A DNA stretch of 64,000 bases from Diadophis punctatus similis. Lineage: Eukaryota; Chordata; Lepidosauria; Squamata; Dipsadidae. Positions 45,679-57,344 of this stretch are shown one piece after another (positions within the stretch are counted from its first letter, which is position 1; every line of letters starts with the position of its first letter). The notes beneath the pieces are model-generated. The model worked only from the letters and a program-made list of their open reading frames with translations. It made no database searches and was not told the origin of the DNA. The translations under genes and the position numbers were made by a program. The stretch covers positions 54,991,359-55,055,358 of the forward strand of contig JALIGW010000001.1 of assembly GCA_023053685.1 (NCBI GenBank), given 5' to 3'.

Positions 45679-46154
45679 GTAAGTATATGTTAATCATATG
45701 GAAAGCTACTAACTATTACAAAAAAAAGTCATCAGTTTTTAAAAAATTGGTATGCAGTTTGTTCAAAACAAACTCATCTTTAAAATATTTATTGACAATT
45801 GAGAGCAATCATGATCATTCAGATGAAGAAACAAATTGAAGGGCTGAATAATTTTCCAGGTCCCCACCCTGGGACCAGAATATATTAATGAGATTAGAGT
45901 GCTCTCCACTTTGTGTTATTGGTGGCAATTCTTTGTCATCAGTATACTGTAGCATGTAGGATGCTAAATACTGTATTAATATTAATGTTATAAGGAAATT
46001 ATATATTATGAGCAATATATCCCTGTCTCTGAAAAATATACATAATTCTATTATCAATAATCTTCCTTTAAATAACCTGGAGATGGCTTAGTAACTTGTA
46101 AAAAGTAATTTTTCAAAAATTTCATGTTTTTCTGACTATATAATATACTTTAAG
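45679..46154. other. Intron, no recognised element
   Basis: AT-rich, no repeat family recognised. Confidence 0.5.
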
Positions 46155-46242
46155 GTTTATAGAAGTTGGAATTACAGAGTGGAATCAAATGGAATTTAAA
46201 GAATGGTTTTTTACCCATCCAGGACAGGTGATATTGATTGTG
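46155..46242 (+). CDS. Dynein heavy chain exon O (linker)
   Basis: 88-nt exon, phase 2 in, phase 0 out, donor GTAAGC. It encodes (K)FIEVGITEWNQMEFKEWFFT and HPGQVILIV. W...HP.Q..L.. is the conserved end-of-linker string before the helix leading to AAA1. Confidence 0.95.
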
Positions 46243-46399
46243 GTAAGCAAAATATAGTACTGTTTAACTATATTAACTATACATTTACTTGATTGGAAAA
46301 TGTGTGGCTCTATAAATGTTTTAAATTAATAAATAAAATTAAAACTTAGCAAAAGTCTAGAGGCTTGCCACGATCTAACCCTCAGCATCCGAATCCACC

Positions 46400-46925
46400 C
46401 TCATCTACTCTTGCTGATTGTCTGCCTGGTCACCCTTAAATGATTGATTGTGTGCTGTTTGTGGGCTGACAACTTGATGAATTAAGGTCCTCAGGTAGGA
46501 GTCAGAGAAAATCATAACAATGTTCAAGAAAAATGGGAAGAAAAGTGAGTTATAACATCTGTAAGAATGTTTTAAAAAATAAGACTGCAAGTATAGATGA
46601 TGTAACTGGAGAAATAATAATATATGCATGTGGATTGCTTGGGAGTGGCTGTATGGCATGTAAGTGAAAACTGCCTCTGTGCCTAAGGAAAGAATTCTGG
46701 GATTACTCTCCTATACAGAATTGCAAGAATGAATGCAAAAATTACTAAAGATTTAATTTGTTATGTGTGCTTAGAAGGATGACAATGAACAATATTTCAG
46801 AAATGCAATGTGGTTTTATCCTGGTAAAGGTGTGCAGAGCAGATTTTTGTTCTTTAGCAGACTATTGATAAATGTATGGATATGAAAAAGATTAATCTCA
46901 TTTGTTGATTTAAAGAAAATACATA
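46400..46925 (+). mobile_element. Decayed RTE-like LINE reverse transcriptase
   Basis: Translations resemble KTASIDDVTGE at about 46580 and, at about 46795-46920, ISEMQCGFILVKVCRADFCS in one frame, with a decayed FVDLKK string downstream. The order fits an old RTE/BovB-type reverse transcriptase, but the match is weak. Confidence 0.4.
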
Positions 46926-47210
46926 TTAGAACATAGTTGTGAGCCACTGTAATTTGCACCAATTGAAGTTTCTGAGTAGCCTAGGAAGCCCATGTAAAGT
47001 ATATTGCCAAGGTGGAACTCCAGGTGTCCAATATGTTGTATGAATGATTGCTATTAGGACCTCCCATTTTAAAGAGGCTTGCAATTAATGTACCAACCAC
47101 AACTCCAGGTTGTGGACCTGCTGTTTCAGGAGGAGTATAACCCTACCCAGAGTAAGTATAGAAGTTAACAAACAACCAGATGTAGTTGTCTGGGGAACAA
47201 CTAGTTCCCC
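46926..47210 (-). mobile_element. L2-like LINE relic
   Basis: Minus-strand sequence resembling 28500-28700 (CCAATTGAAGTTTCTGAGTA and GCAATTAATGTACCAACCAC). It is heavily decayed. Confidence 0.5.
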
Positions 47211-47223
47211 AGATGGTGTAGGG

Positions 47224-47658
47224 CAGTGATGGCGAACCTTTTTTTCCTCGGGTGCCGAAAGTGCATGCGCGTGTGCTATCACGTATGCGTGAGTGCCCAC
47301 ATCCATAATTCAATGCCTGGGGAGGGCGAAAACGGCCTCCCCCGCTCCCCCGGAGGCCCTCTGGAGGCCGGAAATGGCCCGTTTCCCAACTTCTGGTGGG
47401 CCTGGTAGGCCCATTTTTCATCCTCCCCAGGCTCCAGAGGCTTCCCTGGAGCCTGGAGAGGGCAAAAACACCCTCCCCAGTCCCCCCGGAGGCCCTCCGG
47501 AAGCCGAAAATGCCCTCCCAGAGCCTCCGTGCGAGCCAAAAATCAGCTGGCCGGCGCGCACATGCGCGCTGGAGCTGAGCTAGGCAATGGCTTGTGTGCC
47601 GGCAGATATGGCTCCGCGTGCCACCTGTGGCACCCGTGCCATAGGTTCGCCATCACTG
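47224..47658. mobile_element. Non-autonomous hAT, OposCharlie-like (sibling of 30443)
   Basis: Same termini as 30443-30869 (CAGTGATGGCGAACCTTTTT and ATAGGTTCGCCATCACTG) with a perfect target duplication GTGTAGGG. GC-rich 435-bp body without transposase. Confidence 0.93.
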
Positions 47659-47663
47659 GTGTA

Positions 47664-47755
47664 GGGACTCCTGCTTGAGCGGGGGTGGGGGTGGGTTGGA
47701 CTAGATGACCTACAGGGTCCCTTCCAACTCTAATAATAAATAAAAAAATAAAATA
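47664..47755 (+). mobile_element. CR1 LINE 3' end
   Basis: GACTCCTGCTTGAGCGGGG, GGTTGGACTAGATGACCTAC and an AATAATAAAT tail identify the last about 90 bp of a CR1. The hAT at 47224 appears to have inserted in or next to it. Confidence 0.88.
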
Positions 47756-48064
47756 GTTCTTCTGCCTTATTAGGATTCAACTTGTTTTTTCCTATCCTAC
47801 CGGTATGTTCCACATCATTTGGAATATTTTTTTTGTTCCTTCTATTCTTAGGACTTAAATTTTATTTCTTTCCCTTTCCTCAAGTTTGGTTTAGGGAATA
47901 AGGGAAATACATTTTAACGTGACTTGCCTTGCCTTAGTCTAATGGGGATACTCTGAAGGATGTTTAAATTCTCTCCTGTCTCAAAAATTACATTATTTAC
48001 AAGCAAATACAAGTAAATAATTTAAAAAGTTATTATCATTACTAATATAGTATTTCACTTTTAG
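47756..48064. other. Intron, no recognised element
   Basis: Unassigned sequence before exon P. Confidence 0.5.
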
Positions 48065-48312
48065 AGTCACATAAAGTTTTCTCAGGAATGTGAAGCAGCT
48101 ATGTTGAGTTCTAATTCAAAAAAGGAGATGATAGAAGACCTGGATGATCTGATCAACGTTCTAGAGCAACTTACAGAGATAGCATCAGATATTCTTCCCT
48201 ACCACAAGCAAAGCACTTTAGAAGCTTTGATTTCTTTGTCCATCCATAATAGAGATATATTATATTTACTGATCGATCAAGATATTGGCATTAAAGCTTT
48301 TGAATGGACAAG
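48065..48312 (+). CDS. Dynein heavy chain exon P (linker to AAA1)
   Basis: 248-nt exon, phase 0 in, phase 2 out. It encodes SHIKFSQECEAAMLSSNSKK and LEALISLSIHNRDILYLLID, then FEWTR. The Q..WT..CE, L..L..I.VH.RD and F.W..QLRY pattern (completed in exon Q) is the universal dynein linker-AAA1 junction. Confidence 0.97.
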
Positions 48313-49445
48313 GTATAGTTTAAGAGTTTACCTTAAATGCTAAGATATATTTAAGAATAAGTATTTTAAATAAACCAAAATGTAAATGTAATATGCAAAG
48401 CAGATATTTAATTTCAGATGCAATATTATTTCATTCCCTTTTATGTGTGTTTATAAATTGACTTCATGCATTTTACCCAGGGGTTCCGGGATGATATACA
48501 GAATTCACTGCCTTAGTCACCTCTTAGCTGAATTACTATAACACACTCTATGTGTGCCTGCTCTTCAAGACCACTTGGGAGTTACAACTGTGTGATACTT
48601 CTATTTCTGATCCCTAAATTTTCATGCTGGAATCTTACCCTTTAAAAGTGTAGACATTTTGTTAGCAATTTTGTAGAAGCAGTGTTGGTTTCTTTTTAGT
48701 GAGGCGGGATTTATGTTTCTCAATATGATCTCTTTAGTGATACTTTCAAATGTTGTCTCCATAACTGACGTTAAGCTAACTAGCCTTTTCTTGTTCTGTG
48801 ACCTTTTTAAAAAAAATCTAGTCACATTGGCTACTTTCCAGCCCTTGAGAACAGATGCACTTGGTATGGAGCAAGTGGAAATGAAGACTTTTCCCCCTTT
48901 CTCTCTGAAAGTACTAAGAACCTCTTATTTCTTACTATTTTCAGCATAATTGTAATTTACCATAAACCATCCTGGCATTTTTTCACTGGCATGAAAAAGC
49001 AAAGAGCAATTCAATAACATACAATTGCACTGCCTTTTCCAACAGATTGTTTTTTTAAAAAAATCTGGCTTATGTTGACATTTGAATGTAAATGTTTCAC
49101 ATAAATAAGACATTTGAAGCAGTGTATTGTGCATAAAAGCTTACTTTTATCTTGAGGTGAACTCAAGCCAGTGCAGGATGTTTATTCTTGAACAAAATGT
49201 TCACATTCCCGTCACTAAAATAAAAGCTTGATTTTAGATACTTCATTGTACTCTTTTCTTAGAGTTTGTCCTTGCTTGTTTTCCTCTGTGTTCACCTAGT
49301 TCATATGGAAAATGCATGATGTGACAGGTTTTCTTCTTCAGACACCATTTACAAAGTCTGATATCATTTAAGAGTGAGAGGGAATGAATGGCCAAGATCA
49401 TCCAGCTAGTTTCCATGCCTGCGGAAGGCTTAGAATCTGGGAGTC
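48313..49445. other. Intron, no recognised element
   Basis: 1.1 kb unassigned, with no exon signature. Confidence 0.45.
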
Positions 49446-49685
49446 AGAATAACAGAATAGGAAGGGACCTTGGAGGTCTTCTAGTCCAACCCCCTCCTCA
49501 GGCAGGAAGTCAACCCTATACCATGTAAGACAAATGGTTGTCCAATCTCTTCTTTAAAACTTCCAGTGTTAGAGCATTCACAATTTCTGAAGGCAAGTTG
49601 TTCCGCTGATTAACTGTCAGGAAATTTCTCCTTAGTTTTAGGTTGCTTCTCTCCTTGATTAGTTTCCATCCATTGCTTCTTGTCA
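49446..49685 (-). mobile_element. Old CR1 LINE 3' fragment
   Basis: Reverse-complement CR1 sequence with AGGAAGGGACCTTGGAGGTC, TTCTAGTCCAACCCCCTCCT and AGGAAATTTCTCCTTAGTTT. It is more diverged than the other CR1 copies. Confidence 0.85.
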
Positions 49686-49945
49686 TGACTTCATGGGCTT
49701 AGGAGAATAATGGAGAAGTCCCCATTCCTGATCTTGTATTTCAACCTTTATAACACACCAGTTCCCAGATACCTTAATTTGCTAATCTTTTAACATAAGT
49801 TTGTATTTAATGGATTTTTGGATTGCTTTTTGTATACTGAAAAATTCAATTCTTCACTGAATTTTTATACCTGTATAATCTGATACCTATAACATTTGAT
49901 AATCCATATGAGTCATTAACTGCTATGTAAACATGTTTTATTTAG

Positions 49946-50174
49946 GCAATTGCGTTACAAATGGCATGATTGCAACCTGTGCACAGTTTTTCAAGGTTAT
50001 GCTTCCTTTGAATATGGTTATGAATATTTAGGCTGCTCTCCACGATTGGTTATCACGCCTCTTACTGATCAATGTTGGTTAACCATTACTGGAGCACTAC
50101 AATTAAATCTAGGATGCTGTCTTGCTGGGCCAGCTGGTACAGGAAAAACAGAGACAGTTAAAGATCTGTCAAAA
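49946..50174 (+). CDS. Dynein heavy chain exon Q (AAA1, Walker A)
   Basis: 229-nt exon, phase 2 in, phase 0 out, donor GTAAGT. It encodes (R)[40 protein letters not shown] and [36 protein letters not shown] (codons at 50127-50150) is the AAA1 P-loop, the main ATPase site of dynein, and is intact. A short upstream in-frame ATG is not a start. Confidence 0.99.
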
Positions 50175-50758
50175 GTAAGTGCTATATTCTATATCAAGAT
50201 ATGCTTTTTGTAAAATGTATACTGTTTTATACACAATTCATAGCAAATACATATTTCAGGACAACACAGTTCTGCCATTTGCTACTCAATTTCCCTTCAA
50301 ACTCTTACAAACTGATATCTTATGTCTCACATAGTCAAACACTCTTCTTTCTGTCTCTTAGCATGTGCTCTATCTTCTCTCTCTTGCTTTAATAAGCAGT
50401 CCTCAAGTGACTGTAATTGACTCGCTTAATGGAACAAATCTTTCACAGCAATGGTAAAGAGAGGAAATGAATTTATTTAGAGAAAACATACATACAGCAT
50501 TCAGGGAGATTCCTTTCCCTAATTTTCCTAATGTCATGGCCCCATTGGAGCCTGGGTCTGAGGAAGAGGGTGAGTTGGAACCAGGGCCGATGGAGGAGGA
50601 TGGTGTGGCCTCCTTTAGGAAAGGAGCAAAATAATGGAATGTGAGTGATAAATCCAAATCAAAAGCATATAATCTTATCTGATATTTAATGCTTATTTGA
50701 TTACAATTCAGTTCCATAGAACTTCTGTTCAATATTGTATTTTTTTTTTTACTTTTAG
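50175..50758. other. Intron, no recognised element
   Basis: About 50500-50640 has a CCCATTGGAGCCTGGGTCTG-type GC-rich patch that may be a retroelement fragment; the family was not identified. Confidence 0.4.
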
Positions 50759-50812
50759 GCTTTGGGAAAATTTTGTGTTACATACAATTGTTCTGGAGAT
50801 TTGGATGATAAG
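50759..50812 (+). CDS. Dynein heavy chain exon R (AAA1)
   Basis: 54-nt (18-codon) exon, phase 0 both sides, encoding ALGKFCVTYNCSGDLDDK. It corresponds to the AL.K.C.VFNCS..LDYK string in AAA1. TYNCSGDLDD departs from the usual FNCSDGLDY, one sign that this is a divergent paralogue. Confidence 0.97.
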
Positions 50813-51906
50813 GTATGATAAACAATTTTATTCTAAGATGCAATGTAGAACATGGGTAGGCAAACCTTTGAGACAATGAGCATATTTGGAATTTTGAGAG
50901 CATGTAGTTAATATTGTCGCATTTTGTGTGCCATGGTGGGATTGGGCTATCATAAAGCATACTTTTATTCCAAAAGCAAACTAGTGAAATGGTTATCTTC
51001 TGTACCTTGATTTTCAATATGTTCCCTACCATATTAGCTAATCTTTATATTTTCATTTAAGTGGAAGTAGTGAGTTCCAAAGCACAACTATATCCACTCT
51101 TTGTTTAAATTCTTTAATTTACTATTTCAATATGACTACTCATATGTGCCATGGGCACTTTCCTGGCATGTTCCCATTTAATAACCCTATGCTTCTTTAC
51201 TCTGGTAAGCTTCCCATAAAGGCAGTTAGAGATGACTTAGTGGTGTTGAGAAGATGAAAACCCTGAGCATACAAGGCTGGAGCAGTCAAGGCTAGTTGTA
51301 GGAGAAGAGCAGATTAATCTGGAAAGGAGGAATAAATGTGTCATCAGTTTGGAGTCATTGCGTTGACACTAAAGACCCAAGTCCAGCTCCCCATGAATTC
51401 CTTTGACCTTTACCTAGCACCAATTTGGCTTTGACCATTAGTTGACTAGATTTTTGTATAGAGCTAGTGATAATCTCTTCTGTGCTTTGAACTCAAAGAA
51501 TGCTCCAGGTTATTTGTGCCTGACACTAGTTTGCATAAGACAGAAGCCATGGAGGGTGCAACATACCATTAAATGAGGACAATTATAGAACAGCTAACCA
51601 AGACAAGGTTATAAGTGATGCTGGCAGAGGTCATGTCAAGTTGAAGCAGAACTAAAGACTCAGAGATGTATGAAATGGGACAAAAGCTACTCAGACTCTG
51701 AGTGCAGTCTTAGAGACAATGCAATGAGCAATAATGGACAAAAAGCAGGCTTTTAAAAAGGATTTACTATGTATAAAACTTTTCCATAAGTACATGTATA
51801 AGCATTACAAAGGCAGATGTAGCTGTTTTACTTTTGAGCTTGGTGATAAATTGCATGAGACTTTATTCCTCACTTATTCTGCTTTATCTTTCTTTGTCTA
51901 TTTAAG
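50813..51906. other. Intron, no recognised element
   Basis: 1.1 kb unassigned. 51210-51760 has a repeat-like composition, but I cannot name a family. Confidence 0.4.
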
Positions 51907-52052
51907 GTAATGGGAAAATTGTTCTTTGGGCTTGTTCAATCTGGATCATGGTGTTGTTTTGATGAATTCAATCGGATTGATATAGAAGTCCTCTCTGCAA
52001 TTGCTTCACATCTTCAGGCAATTAAGGCAGCTAAAGATAGCCTCAGTGTCAG
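51907..52052 (+). CDS. Dynein heavy chain exon S (AAA1, Walker B)
   Basis: 146-nt exon, phase 0 in, phase 2 out. It encodes VMGKLFFGLVQSGSWCCFDE, FNRIDIEVLSAIASHLQAIK and AAKDSLSV. CCFDE (FDE codons 51958-51966) is the intact Walker B with the catalytic Glu. QSGSWCCFDEFNRI is the axonemal form. The rest of the string resembles the outer-arm/DNAH14 group more than inner-arm DNAH3/7/12. Confidence 0.99.
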
Positions 52053-53234
52053 GTATTTATTTGAAATTGCTGTGAGATTTTATTAATAATAATACTTTAT
52101 GTTCAAAGGTGTGTGCAGTTTTGGTCTGTGTTGTATCATTAATATAAGAAAGTTGTGAAAGAAAGATGTCATCTTTGCGATTCTTACCTAGAGCTGGATG
52201 GATGTCTTCTAATGATCTAAAAAGGCAAGAGCACAAATGACAAGTACCTTAGTTTGAAGATTTCAAACTACATTACTTTATTACTATATATTACTTACCA
52301 AATCTTGGCCAATCAGATGTTATAAAAAGATGTCACGCATCAGAAAACACTGGATTAGTATAAAATCAAATAAAATGGATTTGGCAATGGATCTTGTGTT
52401 CATGATCAAAACTTTGATATTGTACAGTTTAATTTTTTGAAATGTGCCAGTTAATTATAATTTTACTTTCATTTTTGTTTATTGTATTAAAAGGTTGCAT
52501 TCTGATCTTGTTAGCTGGCTATCATAATTGGAATAATTTCTTTGTTGATTAGAATGTCACAGAGAACTGATCAATGTCCTATGTTTCCTCCTTATAATTT
52601 TTTTTCAAGAACTGCTGGCCTATTTTATTAGGCAATTGAAAGAATGTAGGATATTAAGATGACCAACGTCAAACATACATTCTTTTGTATGCTGACATTA
52701 TTTGCTTATTAATAATTCCTAGTTTTCTGAAGTACTTTATATTGGTACTTTATATGGATGTTTGTAAAAAATGGGACCCAACATTTAGTTTGAAAATCTT
52801 TAATAATTGTTTCCAGAGAGATTTTTTTTGTTGATAAAAGCCATTATTTCTAAATGTCCATTTCAAATTAATGCAGATAGACACAAATTGGTAAAAATCA
52901 ACTTGAATTTATGAGAAAAAATAAATAGTGTTAAAACTAATGTTGCTGCAAGATTGATATATATTCTTAAAGTTTCTATGTTGGTAAGTTATTTTAAGCA
53001 GATTGATACATTATGGAGAACGTTCTTATGAAATGGGAACAATTTTGAGTTTCACATGAAGGTGGGGATTTTAACTTTCTTGACTTGTGCCATTGTACTT
53101 ACTTTTTGACCTTGTGCTTCATGAAATTTAAATGAGTAATTAAAAACCATTACAGACACAATTAGAATATTATTACTATCCTCTTTAATATCTTGGCCGG
53201 AACTTTCTTCCCATTTTAAAAGATGCAAAATGTA
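52053..53234. other. Intron, no recognised element
   Basis: 1.2 kb of AT-rich unassigned sequence. Confidence 0.45.
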
Positions 53235-53408
53235 CAGGGTGTACCAAAAGTCAGACCCTATATTTATTATATAATTTACATTACATGTTTAATTGGTTGT
53301 CATTTTCATCTAAATACTTTTGATGTACAGTAAGATCAGTAACATTTTCTTTGAATAAAAAAAAGTAATAAAACATATTGTGGTTGGTCTGATTTTTGGT
53401 AAACCCAG
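53235..53408. mobile_element. Short Tc1/mariner-like MITE
   Basis: Imperfect terminal inverted repeats CAGGGTGTACCAAAAGTCAG and, reverse complemented, CTGGGTTTACCAAAAATCAG bound 174 bp of AT-rich sequence. TA dinucleotides flank both ends. There is no coding capacity. Confidence 0.85.
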
Positions 53409-54096
53409 TATATAGATGATGTTGGGAAAGAGCCTTAAATCTGATCCTACTTTTCACTAGAAACTGACATTATGGAATAATCATAGCTGGAAATTATAGG
53501 TAAAACCTTTTTGGGAAAGTTCATAGGCAAAAGGTTCATAAGCAAAAAATGAGATCACAGCTTTGGATCAGATCATTTGTTCATCATCTGATGTTTTGCA
53601 AGAAGAATAATTTTTTCTAAATATATGGTTTCTAAATATGTAGTTAGTTTTTAGCTGTAACTGAAAAGCTTGGTTAAAATAGATGTGGGAATCTATAAAC
53701 AAGTTTGAAAAAAAGATTGGGTGAGTGGTAGTTTCTGTTATACTTAGATCTGCCAATTAACATACCTTTATTTTATCAGAGCTTAACATTCTGCATGAGC
53801 AGTCTTTGTATATGTACTGCTTTTTGCCAAATGGGCACCTCTGGACATTATTGTAAGCCTATATATCGGCATATCTATCTACATTAATCAAACATTGTGG
53901 CTTGGATGTCTGCACTGGGCCTTTGGCAAAATAGTATATTCTGTATTTTATAGGTCAACTAATTGCCTCCTTAAGGAAACCTGCTATTTCTGCTATATAT
54001 ATAATATAGAAAAGCATCACAAAGCATGATGGCAGATTGCTTAGCAATAACTACTTCAAATAGTCATTTCTGCATTGTTGTGTCCTGGGATTTACA
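53409..54096. other. Intron, no recognised element
   Basis: Unassigned AT-rich sequence. Confidence 0.45.
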
Positions 54097-54290
54097 TGTT
54101 AGCTGAGATGCTTACAACCAGGTCCGCTCTATTGAGCAGAGAAGGTAATCACTGATTGGTTTTTCCAGCCAAGGCTCTCTATTTAAACTGGAGCCACCGG
54201 CTGGGCTTTTGCTGTTGTTGCTCACTGTAATCAATAAAAAGCTGAAGTCACTCAACCTGCCTCCTGACTCTTCAGTATTGGAACTCAACA
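54097..54290 (+). mobile_element. Solo LTR
   Basis: Starts TGTTAGCTGAGATG and ends GGAACTCAACA. A TATA-like TCTATTTAAACTGG and a polyadenylation signal in ATCAATAAAAAGC lie in the expected order. Direct TACA flanks (54093-54096 and 54291-54294) suggest a 4-bp target duplication. No internal retroviral or gypsy sequence adjoins it. Confidence 0.75.
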
Positions 54291-54709
54291 TACATAATAC
54301 CCCTAATTTGTTCTACAATGGTGTATTTATTCTGAACTCCTGTGTTGGAATCAGAACTGAGCTCCTTTGCACTATGCTCCATTTGGACATATATAGACAA
54401 GTCCATAGACCTCCCCCCAAACTTAGAATCTTCCTAATAGTGGTCTATGCAGATGCAAACCTCATATGTGTAAATATTATCAATGTGTTATGCTAATATT
54501 GTACCATCTTCAATTGTATCTGATATTTTAAGCTTAACTCAAGGTGCTTAACATATGTGGCATAACATCCTTTGCAGCTTAGGGCCACAGTATTTACTTG
54601 CTGTTTTTTGTATAAGGCAACAACTTGATCATTTTCTCTGCTTTTGTAACTTGGTACACTACTTATTCCCTAACTGTAGTATATTGGACTGTTTTTACAT
54701 TTGACACAG
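54291..54709. other. Intron, no recognised element
   Basis: Unassigned sequence leading to the acceptor of exon T. Confidence 0.5.
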
Positions 54710-54778
54710 ATTTGTACTGGAAGGAAAAGAAATTCGTCTGAGACCACACTGTGCAATTTTTATTACCATGAATCCTGG
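54710..54778 (+). CDS. Dynein heavy chain exon T (AAA1, sensor 1)
   Basis: 69-nt exon, phase 2 in and out, donor GTAAGT. It encodes (R)FVLEGKEIRLRPHCAIFITM and NPG. FITMNPGY (Tyr supplied by exon U) is the AAA1 sensor-1 strand; Asn is present. Confidence 0.98.
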
Positions 54779-55299
54779 GTAAGTGATAACTGTAGCTATC
54801 ATTGTTCCATAACATCAGAACAGAAAGAACCTTTTTTGGGGGGGGGGGAAGTATTTTTTAAAATGCATGAAGCTCTGTTGCATGAACTGGTAATTTTGAT
54901 ACAATGGAGTTTAATATTGTCCATAACTTTGCACTTTCAAGATTTTAGAAAATAATATTTTTAGCCTAATTTGTTGATTCAGGGATTGATCATGGAATCT
55001 TTTAATTGCAAGGAATATGTACTGCCACTGAATTATATTCCCATTTTCCAAATGTTGTGGTTTTAAATTACCACTATTATCAATTTCAGAAGGTTAAATA
55101 ATTTTTCACTTGCATTTAAAAATCGCATATTACCATAATCTGCTATCATAATAGTGATCATACAATTATGTTCTAAACTGTAGTGAACTCTACTTTTTCA
55201 GACTGTATCTTTGTTGAAAGGAATTTTTATTTATATGTGGTAAAGCTAACGTATTAAAGTGTTCTTAATGAATGTGATGACATTAACTTTCCTTTTAAG
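54779..55299. other. Intron, no recognised element
   Basis: Unassigned AT-rich sequence with a G run at 54838-54849. Confidence 0.5.
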
Positions 55300-55486
55300 A
55301 TACAAAGGTCGTGTGGAACTTCCAGACAATTTAAAATCATTATTTCGTCCTATGTCAATGGTAATACCGGATTATGAACTGATTGCTGAAATAATGTTGT
55401 TTTCAGAAGGTTTCAGATCAGCAAAATTACTCTCAGGGAAGATAGTAAATCTTTACCAACTTTCTAGCAAAAGACTATCACAACAG
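55300..55486 (+). CDS. Dynein heavy chain exon U (AAA1 C-terminal part)
   Basis: 187-nt exon, phase 2 in, phase 0 out, donor GTAAAA. It encodes (G)[40 protein letters not shown] and [35 protein letters not shown] is near universal in dyneins. It ends just before the expected DHYDFG-type string of the AAA1-AAA2 transition, which I do not find downstream. Confidence 0.99.
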
Positions 55487-55627
55487 GTAAAATACAAAGA
55501 ATATATTTTTATTTTTTATATCCTAATTTTCTTCTGGAATGGAGCTTAATGGAGCTACATAGCATCTCCAGGTAATGCCCCTTAGAGGCAATGATTTGTA
55601 AAAGTAATGCAGAAATCACATGTAAAT

Positions 55628-55934
55628 AAGTGGTGGGATTCATTTTTTTTACTATCAGTTCTGTGGACGTGGCTTGGTGGGCGTGGTGTAGCTTGGTGGG
55701 TGTGGCTTGTGGACATGGCAGGGGAAGGATACTGTAAAATCTCCATTCCCACCCCACTCCAGGGGAAGGATACTGCAAAATCTCCATTTCCTCCCAATCA
55801 GCTGGGACTCGGGAGGCAGAGAATAGATGGGGACGGGACCAGTCAGAGGTGGTATTTTCCGGTTCTCCAAACTACTCAACATTTCTGCTACCGGTTCTCC
55901 AGAACTGGTCAGAACCTGCTGAAACCCACCTCTG
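55628..55934. mobile_element. Short hAT element, CAGTGGTGGGTT family (2)
   Basis: Termini (A)AGTGGTGGGATTC and AACCCACCTCTG with a perfect target duplication ATGTAAAT. Contains two GGGGAAGGATACTG units and CCGGTTCTCC strings. 307 bp, no coding capacity. Confidence 0.9.
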
Positions 55935-56333
55935 ATGTAAATACAGTATAAATTTACAGATAAATATTAGTCTGTGAAGCTGAATAGAATGGCCTACTGT
56001 TCATAATGACAGCAAACTAGTTGGGGAGGTAGAAGATAGGCCAAAAACCACACAAACGCACACCTGTTCACTTGCCTGCCTCTATGAATTTTCTAGGATC
56101 AATTATAATTTTTCTACAGGAAATGCACCTTTCAGTGAATATTCTCCTGAATCCAGTATAGGATTTTCCTTTCGGTTTCATTTCAAATGCTATAGCAATG
56201 TTAACTATCCAAAGTCAATAGCAAGTGGATGACCTTATGGGAGAGAGGGAGGTAGAGACTCTTTTCAGCACTTATTGGGCAAAACCAATTTCTTAAAGTA
56301 TTATATTTTCTGGTCATTATCCTTATGTCATGT
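55935..56333. other. Presumed intron, no recognised element
   Basis: Unassigned. Confidence 0.45.
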
Positions 56334-56612
56334 CAGAGGTGGGTTGTTCCCGGTTTGGACCGGTTCTATAGAACTGGTAGCGGGAATTCCCCCCCCCGCT
56401 TGTCGAACCAGGAGTGATTGCCGGTTGGCCACGCCCCCAAACTTGCTCTAATTTTGTTTTTGGCTTCTGCGCACGCGCAGAAGCTTTTTTTGGCACTGCG
56501 CATGTGCGTATGTGCAAAGTACATGCACATCTGCGCAGCGTGCAATGCGCACACACTCACGCAGCACTGGAGGAGGCGAACTGGCGGCGAGGTAAATTAG
56601 AACCCACCCCTG
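56334..56612. mobile_element. Short hAT element, CAGTGGTGGGTT family (3)
   Basis: Termini CAGAGGTGGGTTGTTCCCGG and AACCCACCCCTG, flanked by TGTCATGT and TGTTATGT (7 of 8). The GC-rich interior has TGCGCACGCGCA (56468-56479) and TGCGCATGTGCG (56497-56508). Confidence 0.9.
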
Positions 56613-56924
56613 TGTTATGTATTCCTATTTTTAAAAGAAAGCTTCAAAATAATTGAGAATTGGTGTCTTCCTGTAAAGCACTCTGGGTCTGTGGTTAGCA
56701 AATGCCCTTGCACTAATGTTTGAGATGTAGGAGCAAAATTCCCAACTGACAGCTATACAGTACTATTATTTCCTACAGGGACAGAAATTTCTACTTTTAG
56801 CCAACTTATCTTCTTCCTGTACTCTCATTGACAAATATCCCAGTGGATAATTATTATTCTAGAGTTCTTTTGGCAGCCTGTTAGTTCAGTTAAGTTTCAT
56901 TCCTGCACTCTGAAATGAAAGAAC
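56613..56924. other. Presumed intron, no recognised element
   Basis: Unassigned sequence before the DIRS remnant. Confidence 0.4.
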
Positions 56925-57344
56925 CACAGGATTTCGGTGATAGCAGACATGTTTGCGACTCCTCTCAACATACACCTTCCCCGCTTTTTCTCCCGCTTCC
57001 CATCACCCGGGGCAGAAGGAGTCAATGCGTTACGCAGCCCATGGCCGAAAGCGCTTTTGTACGCCTTCCCCCCCATTCCGCTCATCCCGAAGGTGGTGTG
57101 GAAAATATTGTCGGAAAAGGCGGAGATTTTGCTGATCGCCCCGCATTGGCCCTGTCATCCATGGTTTGCGGACCTGGTGGAGCTCTCAGTGTCCCGACCG
57201 TGGCGGATTCTGGATCACCAAGTCTCACTCAGCCAGGGGTCCTTACTCTACCCAGACCCCCAATGGTGGCACCTGACCGTCTGGCACTTGAGGGGGACCT
57301 CTTGAGGCAGGACAGGCTTCTGGATGACGTGATTGCCACTATTC

